In this document: one piece after another, positions 8,939 through 19,559 of the stretch
How positions within the stretch are numbered: the stretch's first letter is position 1
Layout: each line of letters starts with the position of its first letter
Assembly (NCBI GenBank): GCA_963576475.1
Contig: OY754982.1
Location: 10,876,546 to 10,940,545, forward strand
Length of the DNA stretch: 64,000 bases
Direction of reading: 5' to 3'
Source: Molanna angustata
Lineage: Eukaryota; Arthropoda; Insecta; Trichoptera; Molannidae
Program-made: the position numbers and the translations under genes
Notes under the pieces: model-generated
What the model was told of the DNA's origin: nothing
What the model saw: only the letters and a program-made list of their open reading frames with translations
The model's database searches: none

Positions 8939-11905
8939 CTAGGCAGGGACATAGGTAAGTACCTTTTCAGTATCTTTTCTTCCCATTTTTAATAGCCAAT
9001 CCGTCAACAATCCTTTAAGTGCAGGATTACCAATAAACTTCTTCAGGTTAAAGTTTTTATCATGAACCGAGTTAAACAGCCTGGGTGCCAAAAACGAGAA
9101 GTGCCTATGTGCAAACTCTGTTCTGGTCCTGGGCACCTTATAATGCTTTTCGTTGCGACATCTCGTTGAAAGTTGATGAGACAATGGTATCAGCAGATGT
9201 TGATGCTTGTTGTAATGTAGTACAATTGTTTTTGTGTATATTTGTCTAACGTCAAGTACACCAAATTCGCGAAACAGTTGGTCGGATGGATGTCTATATG
9301 GTTTTTTATTTATGACCCTTACAACGGCTTTTTGGCTTTTAATAAGCGGATCTAGGGCAGCTAAGGTGGCTCCCCCCCAACCCAATATTCCATATGTTAG
9401 TATACTTTGTACAAGAGCGAAATAAATAGATTTTAATGTTTTTAGAGATAGCATGTTTCTTATTTCCTTGAATATAAATACAGTTTTCCTTATTTTATCA
9501 GATGTGTTTTGTATGTGTTGTTTCCAGTCAAGTCTTTCATCTATAATTATTCCAAGGTATTTAGTGTCTTTGACTTTTTTAATGCTCGGGCATTCACATA
9601 AATAAGGTGTACCATCGTCTGAGGGATTCTGTAAACAGGAATGTATTTTCAAGTTTTTGGTCTTTAGATAGTCATCGTCTCTGTTCGTTATACTCATGGT
9701 CATGTAAACAGTTTTGTCTGTATTTAGTGTAAGTAGATTATTGTCCAACCAAGTTTTAATCAATTTAAGGCCTTGCTCAGTTTTTTTATGTACGCCGTCC
9801 CATGTTTTATCACTAAAAATAACTGCTGCGTCATCTGCAAATGAAACAATGTCTCCATCCATCATATTGAGCTTCATCAGGCCATTTATATAGATCAGGA
9901 ACAGAACTGGCCCTAAAACACTTCCCTGAGGCACCCCAAACTGGATTTCAGACTTATCGCTAGAGTAGTCCCCTATTTTAGTCTTTTGTACGCGGCCAAA
10001 AAGATAATCAGTAAACCAACGATATACTGCTCCACAAATTCCCATTTCAGCTAGCTTTGACAGCAGTAACCTGTGTGAGACCGTATCGAAAGCTTTGGCA
10101 AGGTCAAGGTAGACTGTGATGCATCTATCCCCCTTGTCTAGTATGCTAACCTGTCGCGCCGTCAGACATCCTATTGCCTCTTGGGTACCCATATTTTTAC
10201 GGAATCCAAACTGCAGGTCGGACAATATTTTATGTTTATCCAGAAATTCTGTAAGTCTATTTTTTACAGCTACTTCGATAACTTTTGACAATGAGTTTAG
10301 GAGGCTTATTGGCCTATAGCAACCTATGTCTTCCTTATTTCCACCCTTATATATTGGGCACAAAACAGCCTCTTTCAAGTGATTTGGAAATGATCCTTTA
10401 TTGAGGCTCAAATTGCATATGTGAGTTATGGGTGATTTAAGATTATCACGGCATGCCTTTAATATTTTGGATGATATTAAGTCAGTACCTCTTGAGTTCT
10501 TACTCTTTAGTTCAGACAGTATTTTGTGTACTTCTGTAGTTGTAATACTCTCAAATTTATTGAATTCATGCTGTACTGGCTGAATTCCAATCGCATGCAT
10601 CGGGTCCAGGCTCTGTAGGTCCATCTCGGTTTTATTTAATTTTTGTAGAGTTTTCTGTGCTAGAGAGTGTCCCACATTAGTATAAAATTTGTTCACCTTG
10701 TTCAGGGCTTCCTCGCACTGTTCCCCACTCATTCTATATAGTTTACCTTCCAACATTATTTCTTGAGGTATGTGTCTTTGTTTTTTTCTATTTGCTACCT
10801 CGTTAAGCAGTTCCCATGTTTTTTTCGGGTTATTAGATACAGCGTTGAATTTTTCTCTATAATAGTTATTTTTTACCGTTTTTAGTAGAGCCTTACAAGC
10901 GTTTCTATATCTTATATATATTTCTTTTCTCAGTAGGTCAAATGGATTTCTTTTTAATTGTTGGTGTAACTTATCTCTAATATTTATGCTACGTAGCAAA
11001 CCTGTTGTAATCCAAGGTTTGAGTCGTCGTCTGGAGTGAGGGGTGTGCTTAGTGATCGTGTTAGAACGGATAATGTTTTCTAAATTTTTTACAAAGTAGT
11101 CAACACTATCATTAACATCATCAATTTCATAAAGTTGGGACCAGTCCACCAGACTCGTCTGCAGATCTATTCCGTCATAATCGATGCTGTCGTAGGAGAA
11201 ATCATTTGATTGTATTCCTCGGTGTACTGTTCTATTTACAGTGAGTATGGTGGGAAAGTGGTCTGTCAATAGTGAGTCACATACAATGCCGATAATATTA
11301 TTTTTATTGGCCCTGGTCCTAATCATCATGTGGTCCAGAAGAGAGTTATCTCTTGTAGGCAAGTTAATTGCCGACATCATCCCGTTTTCGGCAAGTAGAC
11401 ACATGTAATCATCAACGCATTTATTATTCTTTTGTAAAATATTGATATTCAAATCACCTACCAGTATGCATTCATGAGCATTATCCATTCTCAGTAACCG
11501 AGAAAGTGACTCGAGAAATAGTTGAATGTCATGATTTGACGGCGACCTATAGATGCCTATAACCGAAGTATCACAGTCTATCTTCACTCTCAAACAATTA
11601 GCGTTGACCAGTGTGATCTCTTCAACAGAAGCTTGGAGTGTTTTTCGTGTAAAAATTGTTACTCCGTCATTTTGTTTATGGTTAATTCTAGTGTAAAAAG
11701 TATCATAGCTATCAATATTTTTCTGAACAAAATCATCCCTCAGCCAACATTCAGAGAGTACTAACACGTCAAAATCGATTTTTAGATTTGAGATTAATAC
11801 CATTAAATTATCAAAGTTCTTATTTATACTACGTATATTACAATGCAATATTTTAAGGCTAGATTCCTTTCCAATGACGCTTGAACATCGCCAAGTGGGG
11901 AGCAT
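8939..11905 (-). CDS. CR1-type ORF2: endonuclease and reverse transcriptase
   Basis: Encodes the nicking and copying enzyme of the LINE. Numbering from the first ATG (11905), about 988 residues. The amino-terminal APE-like endonuclease shows HCNIRS, LSECWL (catalytic Glu near residue 50), VGDLNINIL (near 150) and TDHFP (near 215). The reverse transcriptase follows: YRPISLL (near 530), YLDLAKAFD (near 600), VPQGSVLGPVLF (near 660), FADD (near 690), then KYLGIIID. The tail ends at LTYVPA with no RNase H. The frame is open back to a stop at 11996-11998 without an earlier ATG, so this ATG, just ahead of the endonuclease core, is the likely start. All catalytic motifs seen are intact, so recent activity is possible. 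The terminal stem-loop downstream is its probable template signal. Confidence 0.93.
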   Translation of the reverse strand: MLPTWRCSSVIGKESSLKILHCNIRSINKNFDNLMVLISNLKIDFDVLVLSECWLRDDFVQKNIDSYDTFYTRINHKQNDGVTIFTRKTLQASVEEITLVNANCLRVKIDCDTSVIGIYRSPSNHDIQLFLESLSRLLRMDNAHECILVGDLNINILQKNNKCVDDYMCLLAENGMMSAINLPTRDNSLLDHMMIRTRANKNNIIGIVCDSLLTDHFPTILTVNRTVHRGIQSNDFSYDSIDYDGIDLQTSLVDWSQLYEIDDVNDSVDYFVKNLENIIRSNTITKHTPHSRRRLKPWITTGLLRSINIRDKLHQQLKRNPFDLLRKEIYIRYRNACKALLKTVKNNYYREKFNAVSNNPKKTWELLNEVANRKKQRHIPQEIMLEGKLYRMSGEQCEEALNKVNKFYTNVGHSLAQKTLQKLNKTEMDLQSLDPMHAIGIQPVQHEFNKFESITTTEVHKILSELKSKNSRGTDLISSKILKACRDNLKSPITHICNLSLNKGSFPNHLKEAVLCPIYKGGNKEDIGCYRPISLLNSLSKVIEVAVKNRLTEFLDKHKILSDLQFGFRKNMGTQEAIGCLTARQVSILDKGDRCITVYLDLAKAFDTVSHRLLLSKLAEMGICGAVYRWFTDYLFGRVQKTKIGDYSSDKSEIQFGVPQGSVLGPVLFLIYINGLMKLNMMDGDIVSFADDAAVIFSDKTWDGVHKKTEQGLKLIKTWLDNNLLTLNTDKTVYMTMSITNRDDDYLKTKNLKIHSCLQNPSDDGTPYLCECPSIKKVKDTKYLGIIIDERLDWKQHIQNTSDKIRKTVFIFKEIRNMLSLKTLKSIYFALVQSILTYGILGWGGATLAALDPLIKSQKAVVRVINKKPYRHPSDQLFREFGVLDVRQIYTKTIVLHYNKHQHLLIPLSHQLSTRCRNEKHYKVPRTRTEFAHRHFSFLAPRLFNSVHDKNFNLKKFIGNPALKGLLTDWLLKMGRKDTEKVLTYVPA

Positions 11906-13097
11906 TACTGTGCGTATTTCTTCCAAGTCTTCATTATCAAAAATCACATCAGCCGCGCCCTTGTCCCATAACCGGCCTAAATTTCCATCGCTTACTCATG
12001 GTGTCGGCGAAGTGGTTAAATATACCGTATCCATAAAAAAAAAATAAAAAAATCAGGACACAATAAGTTAGATAATATGATACAAAGTAATCACTCACCC
12101 GAGTCGACTGATGTTTTCCGCAACCCTCAAATAACCATGTGTATATTAAGTACATAATCATTTCCCTGAGACAAACGCTGTCACAAACACTTAAGTAACA
12201 CATATATGAATAATAATTTTATTACAATACGATTACAGTTAGATTTCGAGTTATCTATATTTTTTTCTATATTAGAGTATTTTACTAAGTATAAATCTGA
12301 CACACTATGTAACAATGGAGCACAAAAATTACAGCTCAAGTAACTCCAAAATAAAGGCATCAAAGTTGGGATGTATTTTCTACAGTGGCATATTCCGATT
12401 TTATGAATTTTATCAATAACTTTTAACCTTTTATAGCTTTTTACACTTATAGACACTACACAGTTCATATCACTGCCCACAAAAAAAAATATTAAGTAAT
12501 TTTTGAGTTGGCAAAAGGATATTTTGCTACTCAGATAAATAGTTAGGACAATAAACATGTTCATAAATGAATTTACGCCTGCACTTAATGGTATTTGTTG
12601 ACACTTGTGAGTAATTGACATTTGTAAATATTTTCACAAACTATAGTATTGTCGCGTGTTAGGAAACCAGATTTACCCGCGCCGTGTGTACTGTGGCATA
12701 AGTTAGGATGAATAGTGGTATAAGTCATTTTTGACAAAAGTTTTTTATGTTTTTTTATCCATGTCAGACCCATACAGTACAATACAAACAGTTCACCAGA
12801 TACAGTAGGTACACAAACAAACCATGCATTCACCCGATACCGTACACAAACAAACCGCGCATTCATCCAATACAGTACACAAACAAACCATGTATTCACC
12901 AGATACAATCCACAACCATAAAAGAACCATGTATTCACCCTATACAGTACACAAATATAAAACAAATTCAGGCCATTATGTATAAAAAGGTTTAAAAGAT
13001 TCAAAAATTCAAGATAGATGTAAGATATAAAAAATATTATGGACAGTAAAAAATTAAAAGCAAGAACATTAGAACATGTTTTGAATATTATACACCG
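11906..13097. other. spacer between the CR1 ORF1 and ORF2
   Basis: About 1.19 kb lies between the two ORFs, much more than the short gap or overlap usual in CR1 elements. It holds a degenerate 33-bp tandem array at 12780-12962. Minus-strand frames at 11949-12203, 12181-12621 and 12585-13004 have no recognisable domain. It may be a later insertion or a long natural spacer. Confidence 0.6.
12780..12962. repeat. degenerate ~33-bp tandem repeat
   Basis: About five units with the form ATTCACCNGATACAGTACAC, then AAACAAACCATG. Units differ by several bases and one has an insertion, so the array is old. It sits in the CR1 inter-ORF spacer. Confidence 0.8.
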
Positions 13098-14099
13098 TCA
13101 CAGTTTATTAATAGATTCTGCTCTGCGGATGTGAATAGTAATTGATTTTTCATCTTTTTTCACAAGTATTTTTCCATTCTTAATCCATACGAATTTATAT
13201 CCAGCTTTTTTGGCTTTTTTTCTCGTTTCCATGTGCAGGTAATGGAGTCGGGGTGTAAGGGCCTCCTGAACATACACTGGATGGTTCCCATTCATGCCCA
13301 AGTCATGTGTGTTCAGTTTTGTATATTTGTCCTTGCCCCTGTTATATGTCTTGACAGCAGTAAGAAAGCGATTTTTGACATCTTCGGATTGGAACGTGAC
13401 CGTGATACATCCTTGCCGGGCTAAATCAGTTTTATTTCGATCAACATTCAATTCCTCTCCTGCTTTCTTGAAAGTGAATCTTCTAACAACGGATATTTCG
13501 TCACTTTTGATCCCATCTCCTATGATAGCTCCAACCTTCAGTATCTTTTCTCGTAGATTCTCCCCGTTTTCAGATGGTATTCCTTTAATTTCCAGCTTTG
13601 TTCTATTTGATTGCTGGTCAGTTCCATCTAATTTATCCTCTAGGAATTCTATGCGCTTCTGCAATGATTGATTTTTTTCTGCCAATAAATCCAAGTTTTT
13701 CAAGACACCTTCCTGTTTATTCATCCTTTGGTTAAGGTCTTCGTACTTTCCTGATAAAAATTTGAGGCTTTCTTTTAACTCTTCATTTTCTTTCAACATA
13801 CATTGCATGAGATTAGTTTGTTCTTCCAGTCTTTTTATTAACTCGTCATGGCTCTTCTTTTGTAAAGCGAATAGTTCTTCTTTTAGGATTATAATATGAT
13901 CTGCAGTACTCTTTTCCTTTTCCACAATTTTCTTCCCCCTGCAGCACTTCCACGAATCCTTAGATGAATCACTCAGCTTGTTGAAACTTTCCTGAGAGAA
14001 TCCCACGCATGGATAGTGGTATTCTCCTCCACATTTGCTACATTTAATTGACTCGTCTTTTTTTAGACTTAGTCCACACGCACTACAAACCACATTCAT
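13098..14099 (-). CDS. CR1-type ORF1: PHD finger, coiled coil, FP-like domain
   Basis: A 333-residue protein from the ATG at 14099 (the frame is open 22 codons further but has no other ATG). Residues 4-53 form a PHD-like zinc finger: CSAC, CSKC, HYPC and WKCC supply the metal ligands. Residues about 65-160 are rich in K, E, L and Q and form a coiled coil, probably for self-assembly. The remainder includes KLEIKGIP, an RRM-like stretch, and ends with GYKFVWIKNGKILVKK, which resembles the carboxy domain of the baculovirus FP protein family found in many insect retrotransposon ORF1s. The expected role is RNA binding and particle formation. No frame-breaking lesion is visible. It lies upstream of ORF2 on the same strand. 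Confidence 0.9.
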   Translation of the reverse strand: MNVVCSACGLSLKKDESIKCSKCGGEYHYPCVGFSQESFNKLSDSSKDSWKCCRGKKIVEKEKSTADHIIILKEELFALQKKSHDELIKRLEEQTNLMQCMLKENEELKESLKFLSGKYEDLNQRMNKQEGVLKNLDLLAEKNQSLQKRIEFLEDKLDGTDQQSNRTKLEIKGIPSENGENLREKILKVGAIIGDGIKSDEISVVRRFTFKKAGEELNVDRNKTDLARQGCITVTFQSEDVKNRFLTAVKTYNRGKDKYTKLNTHDLGMNGNHPVYVQEALTPRLHYLHMETRKKAKKAGYKFVWIKNGKILVKKDEKSITIHIRRAESINKL

Positions 14100-14254
14100 A
14101 GTGTAGGTTGCGGCACTGAATATATAATATTCTTTTAATTTTTCGCATTTAATATAAAATTTCACAGCTCATTTGACTTAATACTACGAGATCTCAACCA
14201 ATCAGAGAGCCAACCGGAAACAGAATGCAAACGGGTAGATTCAGATTGTAGACT

Positions 14255-14332
14255 CTAGTGATCAAGACTATGACTAAGATTCGGTCTAATATGAAGGCCA
14301 AGACCGCGACCACATTTGCTCATCACTATTTA
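14255..14332. mobile_element. possible hAT-like element, right end
   Basis: Contains AAGACTATGACTAAGATTC and AAGGCCAAGACCGCGACC and ends TTTGCTCATCACTA, the inverted partner of the start at 7918. The CR1 LINE separates the two halves. Confidence 0.4.
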
Positions 14333-14399
14333 TCACTAAATTAATTTAATACTTACAATTGGTATTCCATTAAGTAAAACTATAGATTTTTGTATCATA

Positions 14400-15560
14400 A
14401 CAATCTATAAATAAACTTATAAATGAATGTAGATATGCAAAGAAATATTTGATTTCATCAACCTATAAATTACTGTATTCATATAAATATTTAATCAAAT
14501 AAACATATTAATAATCCAATTTTTTTTTGTCAAATCAACCTATAAATGACTGTACCCAACTAATTATCTTTGTCAAATCAACCTATAAATGACTGTAAGC
14601 AACTAATTAACTTAGTCAAATCAACCTATAAATGACTGTACCCAACTAATTATCTTTGTCAAATCAACCTATAAATGACTGTAAGCAACTAATTATCTTT
14701 GTCAAATCAACCTATAAATGACTGTACCCAACTAATTATCTTTGTCAAATCAACCTATAAATGACTGTACCCAACTAATTATCTTTGTCAAATCAACCTA
14801 TAAATGACTGTAAGCAACTAATTAACTTAGTCAAATCAACCTATAAATGACTGTACCCAACTAATTATCTTTGTCAAATCAACCTATAAATGACTGTAAG
14901 CAACTAATTAACTTAGTCAAATCAACCTATAAATGACTGTACCCAACTAATTACCTTTCTCAAATCAACCTATAAATGACTGTACCCAACTAATTATCTT
15001 TGTCAAATCAACCTATAAATGACTGTAAGCAACTAATTAACTTAGTCAAATCAACATAAATGATTGTACCTAAATAATATGAAATGAATGTGTAATGAAA
15101 GCCATACAAAAAGTAAAGTACGTAATGTGTCAACAATACTAATTTAACTTCTTTAGGTTTCTTCTGCATATTGAATTTTTGTAAAATATGTATACTTACA
15201 GTGTTATATTATGTTGTATTGTAAAATGTTATAACTTTACTAACTGATAGTTGCTTCGGAACAGACTCTGTCTAGTGAAGCAGTTATCTTTAGTATATTT
15301 TCTTTTTAATATTGTTGTAAAAAAAATATTATCATTGTCAAATCAGCCTATAAATGCATAATTATTTGATCAAATCAACTTTTTAATGACTGTATTCACA
15401 TAAATATTTGATTTAATAAACGTATTCATAATCCAAATATTTTATGTGGAATGAATCTCTTATATTATACCCAAATAAATATTTTATGTGGAATGAATCT
15501 ATTAGATTATACCCAAATAATTATTTGTGTCAAATCAATCTATAAATGCCTACACCCAAA
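14400..15560. repeat. satellite-like region around a 43-bp array
   Basis: The core at 14529-15052 is twelve copies of a 43-bp unit starting GTCAAATCAACCTATAAATG. Two forms alternate: one with GTACCCAACTAATTATCTTT, the other with GTAAGCAACTAATTAACTTA. Decayed units flank it on both sides (14400-14528 and 15340-15545), and at 15430-15520 a related 44-bp unit with TTTTATGTGGAATGAATC is repeated twice. A LINE 3' end (15241-15345) interrupts the right flank. Confidence 0.9.
15241..15345 (+). mobile_element. LINE 3' end with stem-loop
   Basis: AACTG (15242-15246) plus GCTTC (15253-15257) pairs with GAAGCAGTT (15277-15285) around GGAACAGACTCTGTCTAGT, leaving a small bulge. The same core and 3' arm occur inverted at 54775-54812, where the 5' arm is missing. 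A T- and A-rich stretch follows to about 15340. Confidence 0.6.
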
Positions 15561-15989
15561 TAAATACTGCAGAACAACTGGAGAGTGGCAAAAAAATGTT
15601 GCCCCCCGTACCTACTGAATATTTTATTACAATTGAATTGCGTGCTTAAACCGTGTCCCGTGCTGGGGGTTGCCACATAAAAATGAACAAAGATAAGATA
15701 AAAAACTACCTTTTTAATACGTTTTCATTCAATACCTACATCCGAAAAATAAACATATTCCTAATTACCCTTAAGTTCACAACGCTATACGATTAAGTAC
15801 CATTTCGTGTTCCGTAAAATGATAATAATATATAAGAAAAGGTTTAAGGCCCTCGTATACCCTGGGCATACAGATGTACACAAATATCTACACTAAATTA
15901 CTTACTATTGTATGAAACACGAAAAAATATTGTATATCACCAAATCTTAAACGTTAAAACGTTATAAATAATAATATCGACTGCCCCTC
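15561..15989. other. unassigned stretch
   Basis: Includes a short GC-richer patch around 15600-15670. No coding frame or known repeat recognised. Confidence 0.3.
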
Positions 15990-16480
15990 AATACTCAATA
16001 CCATTTCATTCAATATTCCTACTCGCAGAACTAGACATACACATTTATTCCACCTTCCAATTCATGACACCAATTACGCACAAAACATGACAATTCATAG
16101 AATGTGCGATACATACAATAACAGATTTCAAGAGTTTGACATCTTCCACCTCAGCTCCACAACATTCAAATACTCCATACAAAAGAAGATCAATAACCGC
16201 TTATTATAGGAAACCTTGACGGCATTAATTCTTTTTTTTCTTTTTTCCTTTTAGTTCAATATTATGTTTTAAATCATTGTTAACTTGAAATGTTGCTCTT
16301 ACCTACATACCAACCAACCTATGATCATATTTTTTTTTTATTTTTTGCAAACTTGTATTATTTTATATTAATCATAACGACAAAATGTAATAGGCCTTAA
16401 TACTTGATGTTACTATTGTATTGTACTATGTCTTAACGCTGTTTTTTGTCCAACTTTAACCTAAATAAATAAATAAATTA
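15990..16480 (+). mobile_element. LINE ORF2 carboxy end and 3' UTR
   Basis: The plus strand encodes TRRTRHTHLFHLPIHDTNYA, CDTYNNRFQEFDIFHLSSTT and a stop after KKINNRLL. It is clearly homologous to the end of the minus-strand LINE at 4863-5510 (HTNYAQ, YNRHFQEIDIFLLSAPTF). About 260 bases of 3' UTR follow, ending in (AAATAAAT)n at 16460-16490. Only the last 60 or so codons are present, as in a 5'-truncated insertion. Confidence 0.75.
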
Positions 16481-17599
16481 ATTAATAAATCTGTGATGTT
16501 CATTATTTTTTTCTTAAAGAAAAGTAAAATTTAGTGTTTTTTTTTAAATAGCAAGAATAGTAAATTGAATATTAAAATAGTAAAAAAACGCAGCCGGTAG
16601 ATTTTCATATTCTCTTTCGATTGATATAGAAATCTTCTTCATAGGTCTTGTATTTTTTTTTAATTACTCTCAATAAAAACTAAAAAGGGGTTTTACTAAA
16701 ACTAATTTAACTTGAAAAGTATGTATTAAACAAATTCAAATTAAAAAAAAAACCATGCATTAAAGATGTTAATACAAAATGTTCTTTATTTCAATACGTA
16801 TATTTTGAGTGTACTGGGGAAAAGATTTTCAAAATATACTACATATATATATAGCCAACTATAGCCTTTTAAGGATATTGTATTCATATATTTTTCTTCC
16901 TTAGCGTTCTTCTCTCAACTGCCTCTTCCGTCTATGATGTTTTCTTAGAAATGGCTGTTTATATAAATGAAATAAACATCTTAGTTGGATTAAAAAAATA
17001 TCAACATTAATTTGACGTTTCTATACCCATGTTGATTGTTGATTTATAAATTTTGCTTAAGTGTATGTCTGTATATAAATGTATATTTGGTTTCCTCGAT
17101 TCACCAGGTCAATACCGACTAATTGAAGAACAGAAATCACGTACAAACTTAACGAACCAAACCTTCAATTGCTCGTTATAGAACAAAATAATAAAGGTAC
17201 ATACCAACATAGAAACAGACTCGTTTCTATACCAAATATTATGTGCTAAATTAGTACCACTATTAAAACAAATTTTAATGCCACTTTAAAACCTGTCTTA
17301 CTGATATTTTCGTTGATAATCGAATAAAACAGTTAGCATTTTGTAATATATCTACGAGTTCAATGAAAAATTGTTGATAGACATCTTAGAAAAAAAAATA
17401 GGTTTCCAAGAAATAGTGGAAAGATTTGAGTAATGGATGAGTAAGAGTCAAGTATAAGTGAAGATTTACTGGCGAGGTGTAATGATATTTTACTATTCAG
17501 ATGAAGTTAGCCACAAACAACAGTAATGGCACTGCAAATACAAGAAAAATGTCATTAAATTTTAAAATTTAGATGATACAAAAATTGTTCTTCAATTTT
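16481..17599. other. AT-rich stretch, no gene seen
   Basis: No coding frame, tRNA-like box or terminal repeat recognised. Confidence 0.35.
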
Positions 17600-17675
17600 C
17601 TTCTACGAATTTTGAGTCATTGCTGCGAAGCCTCTAAGTTTGTATTTTTTTACTTCAAAGTTGAAAAAAATTCAT
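17600..17675 (-). repeat. repeat family G, short fragment
   Basis: TGCTGCGAAGCCTCTAAGTT and the neighbouring bases are the inverse of the start of the copy at 2430-2960. Confidence 0.6.
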
Positions 17676-17684
17676 TCATTCATT

Positions 17685-17870
17685 CATACCACCACGGCAT
17701 ATCCCACAATGTGGGGTAACCAGCGAAAGGTGTGCGGATGTGCATTGCCTTATAAAAGGGAGAACAACACATCTATGTATACCCACACACCAGTCTCGTT
17801 TCACCAAAAAAGGCACTACATTCAGAATGGGTGGTGAACCTCATTGCTGAACTATGTAAGATGTTATTGG
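17685..17870 (+). repeat. dispersed repeat family D, copy 1
   Basis: About 185 bases: CACGGCATATCCCACAATG, GGGGTAACCAGCGAAAGG, CACCAGTCTCGTTTCACC, ATTCAGAATGGGTGGTGAAC, then ATGTAAGATGTTATTGG. Copies in the same orientation lie at 44265-44460 and 62745-62935. No tRNA boxes or inverted ends were seen. It may be a LINE 3' end or an unclassified element. Confidence 0.75.
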
Positions 17871-18504
17871 TATAATATATGTAGACTCTCCACATAATTT
17901 TCTTACACGTAACTGGCGATTTATTAAGAGAAATAAATTCTTTTGAACTAATCGACAGTTAAATAAATTTGATCAAATCATTCATCTTTCATTTTGACTT
18001 TGTTGGTTGCATCTATACGAAATAAGAAAAAAAATGTTTGAAATATCTAATAGGTACGTCAAATAAAAAACATCTAAAGATAAAAAAATATTGATTCATT
18101 CTTTTCTATTTGTATCCGAATTTTATTTGCTCGGCCAAATTGAACAAAGAACGGATAAAATCATCCTCCTACATTATCCTAAAATATATTTTTTATCCTA
18201 AGATATATTTTTTGTTGTAAATTTTTCAAATAATATATCCGTACCGTAGCTTTATACAAAAATGATTTTACTAATATATACTCGTCATATCAGAAATTCA
18301 AAATGACAAAGCTAAAAATTAATTCATGTGAAATACTTATTTTGTTGTGAATGGAAATTAAAATATTTCGCTAATTTTTTAATTGGATATTCATACGCAT
18401 ACACTATATTTATATCCATTGGGCATCAATGATATTTTTTGACAAATTAACATCTCAATAGAGACAAAGCTGATATGTTATAAAGAACCGAGAAATCGAA
18501 ACAC
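17871..18504. other. AT-rich stretch, no gene seen
   Basis: No coding frame or repeat recognised. Confidence 0.3.
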
Positions 18505-18640
18505 TTACAGGGCTTACGACCTGTCATCGGCTGGTTTACATGATCACTTTAAGCGCTTGCGCAACGTTCACCAATTATGTATTTTATTGAGTTCTACCTC
18601 CACCACCACCCGCTCTGCATATGGAGACTATCAACGACCC
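18505..18640 (+). repeat. dispersed repeat shared with 30378-30460 and 31480-31620
   Basis: GGGCTTACGACCTGTCATCG, TGATCACTTT and CGCAACGTTCACCAA match the block at 30378-30460. The adjoining CCACCACCCGCTCTGCATAT, GGAGACTA is found inverted at about 31590-31620. The element type is unknown. Confidence 0.55.
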
Positions 18641-19559
18641 CTTCACGGAACGCTAAGTGAGCGAAAATAAAAAAATGCATAGCACCAAAAGTAGGTCATG
18701 GAGCCCTTTAGATTGCCAATCTCGGCACTATAGTGCAAAAGGAACAATTGGCGAATGTGAATAGAAGATTCACATACGTGAACTGTCATTCATTTCAGAT
18801 CTTTTTAAATAAAATTAAGCTTCAGGGGTGTAACCAATATCTCTGTAAAAAAATAACTTAATGAAAATCTACCAATACTAAGGCACTATAACTATGATAG
18901 AACTTCTTAAAGTCTTTGAAATTGTTCTTCGAGATCACAAAATCCGCATTACCAATGGGACCTTGAAAATGCCCACGGACAGCAACGAGGACCTCTGATC
19001 TCTAAGAGGACACCATTGGGTTGCAACAATCCCACAGGATATCTTCCGAAGTTTGGTCCGGGTATTGACACAACTGACTAAGGCAGAGGAGGCAATATCA
19101 AATCGGTGAAGATTACTTTTATAGTTTCCGTGTCCTGTGAAAAATTGGGAAGTTCAAACGTCAGGGTCAACCTAGGATTAATTATGTAACTCATATAATG
19201 TATATTTGTTCCCTTGAAAATAACCTAATTACGCCATCGCCATATGTTTGTAATGAAGAAATGGCGAAGATGTCGTTAGAAAAAAGTTTCTTCGTCACTT
19301 TAGTCTTCTTTAGACTTCGTCACTTCGTCACATAGATGGCGACGGTTGTCAGCATATTTCCCGGTTCTCCTATAATATACCACTTCGTCTCTATTGAGTT
19401 ATTAATTTGCCAAAAAACTTAGTTTTACTACAAGATAGACAAGAATACCCGATAGCTAGTCATTCATACTCTACTCGCAATGCTCAAAGGTCTATTATCG
19501 TAAAGAAAAAAACAAAGACCACATTCGCACAGCGTAATTTTAAATTTCTTCGCCCCAAA
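18641..19559. other. unassigned stretch
   Basis: Mixed composition. The part at 18950-19130 is less AT-rich, but no open frame with a recognisable product was found. Confidence 0.3.

Larger units (their letters stand above)
8363..14230 (-). mobile_element. CR1-type LINE, nearly complete
   Basis: A minus-strand non-LTR retrotransposon. From its 5' end: a short leader, ORF1 (14099 to 13098), a 1.19-kb spacer, ORF2 (11905 to 8939), a 3' UTR holding a TG/AC microsatellite, a terminal stem-loop (8426-8460) and an (AAAT)n tail (8386 to 8363). ORF2 has endonuclease and reverse transcriptase but no RNase H, and ORF1 begins with a PHD-like finger; both fit the CR1 group. Both frames are open. The exact 5' end is not determined and no target duplication was found, which is common in this group. 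Confidence 0.85.

Noticed and set aside
8649..8992. Cysteine/valine and histidine/threonine repeat frames
   Set aside because: Translations of the (AC)n microsatellite.
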